Assembly (NCBI GenBank): GCA_021817845.1
Contig: JAKAFW010000023.1
Span: 4,328-68,327, forward strand
DNA: 64,000 bases
Source of the DNA: FEN-1297 sp021817845
GTDB lineage: Bacteria; Bacteroidota; Ignavibacteria; Ignavibacteriales; Ignavibacteriaceae
Direction of reading: 5' to 3'
Shown here: in pieces, positions 63,015 through 64,000 of the stretch
Layout: the number at the start of each line of letters is the position of its first letter
Position numbering within the stretch: position 1 is the stretch's first letter
Translations under genes and position numbers: made by a program
Notes under the pieces: generated by a model
Databases searched by the model: none
Told to the model about the DNA's origin: nothing
The model's input: only the letters and a program-made list of their open reading frames with translations

Positions 63015-63894
63015 ATGGAGTAATGTTACCATCAACGAATGTTGTGATATTCTTGATAATCAAAGAATACCTCTTAATGAAGATCAAAGAGGGAAGATTC
63101 CTGGTTCTATTCCCTACTATGGAGCAAACGGTGTCCAAGGATTTATAGATAAATTTTTGTTCGACGAAGATTTAATTTTAATAGCTGAAGATGGGGGCAA
63201 TTTCGAAGAATATTCAACACGCCCTATTGCTTATAGGATTTATGGTAAAAGTTGGGTAAATAATCATGCTCATATTCTAAAAGCAAAAGAAAATTATGAC
63301 CAGAATTTTATTTTTTATTCTTTAGTTAATAAGAATATTATTACTTTTATTAAAGGTGGAACGCGATCAAAATTAAATCAAAAAGAATTACAAATAATAA
63401 AATTCGATATACCTACGAAATATAATGAGCAGCGCAAAATCGCTTCCATCCTTACCGCAATAGACAATGTAATAGAAAAAACCCAAGCCGCAATTGAAAA
63501 ATACAAATCCATAAAACAAGGAATGATGCACGACCTCTTCACTCGCGGCATCGACCCCAAAACCGGCACCCTCCGGCCCAAATATGGATCCGCCCCGGAA
63601 ATGTATAAAAAAACTGAATTGGGCTTTGTACCCAATGATTGGTCAATTAGTACATTATGCAATATTTCTACACTTTTAACTGATGGTTCTCATAATAGTC
63701 CAAAACCAACTCAGTCTGACTATCTGATTGCAACTGTTAAAGATATGTTAGAGGATGATTTTAATTATAAAAAATGCACCTCTATAAGTCAAAAAGATTT
63801 TATTAAACTTGTTATGCAAAACTGTTCCCCCGAAAAGAATGATATATTACTTTCAAAGGATGGCACAATAGGTTGTTGGCGCCGAAATATTTAG
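63007..63894 (+). CDS. hsdS: Type I S subunit, truncated in the second recognition domain
   Basis: 295 residues. First recognition domain (GSIPYYGANGVQGFID, NNHAHILKA), the conserved helix (EQRKIASILTAIDNVIEKTQ) and the start of the second domain (FVPNDWSISTLCNISTLLTDG) are normal. The protein then ends at LLSKDGTIGCWRRNI; other S subunits continue for about 120 residues with DGTIG-type sequence and a second conserved helix. The sequence beyond the stop does not resume the family in any frame. So the gene is cut by a rearrangement or is one phase of an inverting S locus continuing outside the window. The final 106 bases hold nothing recognisable. Confidence 0.85.
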   Translation: MSEWSNVTINECCDILDNQRIPLNEDQRGKIPGSIPYYGANGVQGFIDKFLFDEDLILIAEDGGNFEEYSTRPIAYRIYGKSWVNNHAHILKAKENYDQNFIFYSLVNKNIITFIKGGTRSKLNQKELQIIKFDIPTKYNEQRKIASILTAIDNVIEKTQAAIEKYKSIKQGMMHDLFTRGIDPKTGTLRPKYGSAPEMYKKTELGFVPNDWSISTLCNISTLLTDGSHNSPKPTQSDYLIATVKDMLEDDFNYKKCTSISQKDFIKLVMQNCSPEKNDILLSKDGTIGCWRRNI

Positions 63895-64000
63895 TTCAAT
63901 TCTGCCGGTTTAAAAGTTACCACCCCTCTTATTTCCTCCCATTTAGTTCCCTGAATAATATTTAAATAACTCCGTATAGTTAGTTTGGTTGAAAAGTATG

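Overview
The window is AT-rich bacterial DNA with compact operons and many overlapping start/stop codons. The gene content (Nudix-family sugar regulator next to xylose genes, mobile mystery proteins A/B, short palindromic intergenic repeats) fits a member of the Bacteroidota/Chlorobi/Ignavibacteria group. That placement is an inference from gene content only; no rRNA or other marker gene is present.

Left part (1-19.7 kb), mostly metabolic: a Fic protein cut by the window edge; a Nudix-type regulator divergent from a complete D-xylose operon (xylB-xylA-xylF-xylG-xylH) with two palindromes between them; a Gfo/Idh/MocA oxidoreductase; an Old Yellow Enzyme whose first codons have been replaced by a dispersed repeat; the mobile mystery A/B pair behind three operator-like palindromes; an aldo/keto reductase, a cupin, a full katG, and a GT39-like membrane protein. 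Between katG and the GT39 gene lie gene fragments (transposase N-terminus, broken AbiEi, DinB tail).

Middle (19.8-41 kb), defence island: an AbiEi/AbiEii type IV toxin-antitoxin pair; a type I restriction-modification operon (hsdR, hsdM, AlbA_2/ATP-binding protein, a previously uncalled 49-residue ORF, hsdS); then, nearly without gaps, a 1618-residue protein with a C-terminal STAND-like NTPase, a 555-residue protein with a C-terminal HEPN-like RNALAH motif, and an RtcR-like protein (CARF-like N-terminus plus sigma-54 AAA+ domain with GAFTGA). Immediately downstream, behind a candidate -24/-12 promoter and an upstream palindrome, is a four-gene ubiquitin-like operon (DUF2188, multiubiquitin, E1/ThiF with an E2-like N-terminus, DUF6527). 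The working idea is that the CARF-sigma54 protein senses nucleic-acid damage, possibly made by the HEPN protein, and switches on the ubiquitin-like conjugation operon. I regard this as the most interesting system in the window.

Right part (41-64 kb), mobile and defence: a degraded nucleotidyltransferase behind twin operators; a complete IS21-type element with an 8-bp target duplication; a 43-bp 3' fragment of tRNA-Lys(CTT) with its terminator, followed by a tyrosine recombinase (an island attachment junction); a WYL regulator; a WG-repeat/AAA+/small protein/HNH cluster; a satellite-like replication module (primase-helicase, 80-residue protein, tyrosine recombinase, HTH protein, unknown protein) with two long structured palindromes; a second AbiEii-type toxin-antitoxin pair; and a second type I hsdM-hsdS pair with a truncated hsdS.

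Repeats link these regions. Decayed copies of the 80-residue-gene/recombinase flanks occur near 11 kb and 40.8 kb. Three toxin-antitoxin loci share one operator geometry (8-11 bp arms, 9-nt spacer) with different sequences. Low-complexity or palindromic intergenic repeats have entered two coding genes in frame.
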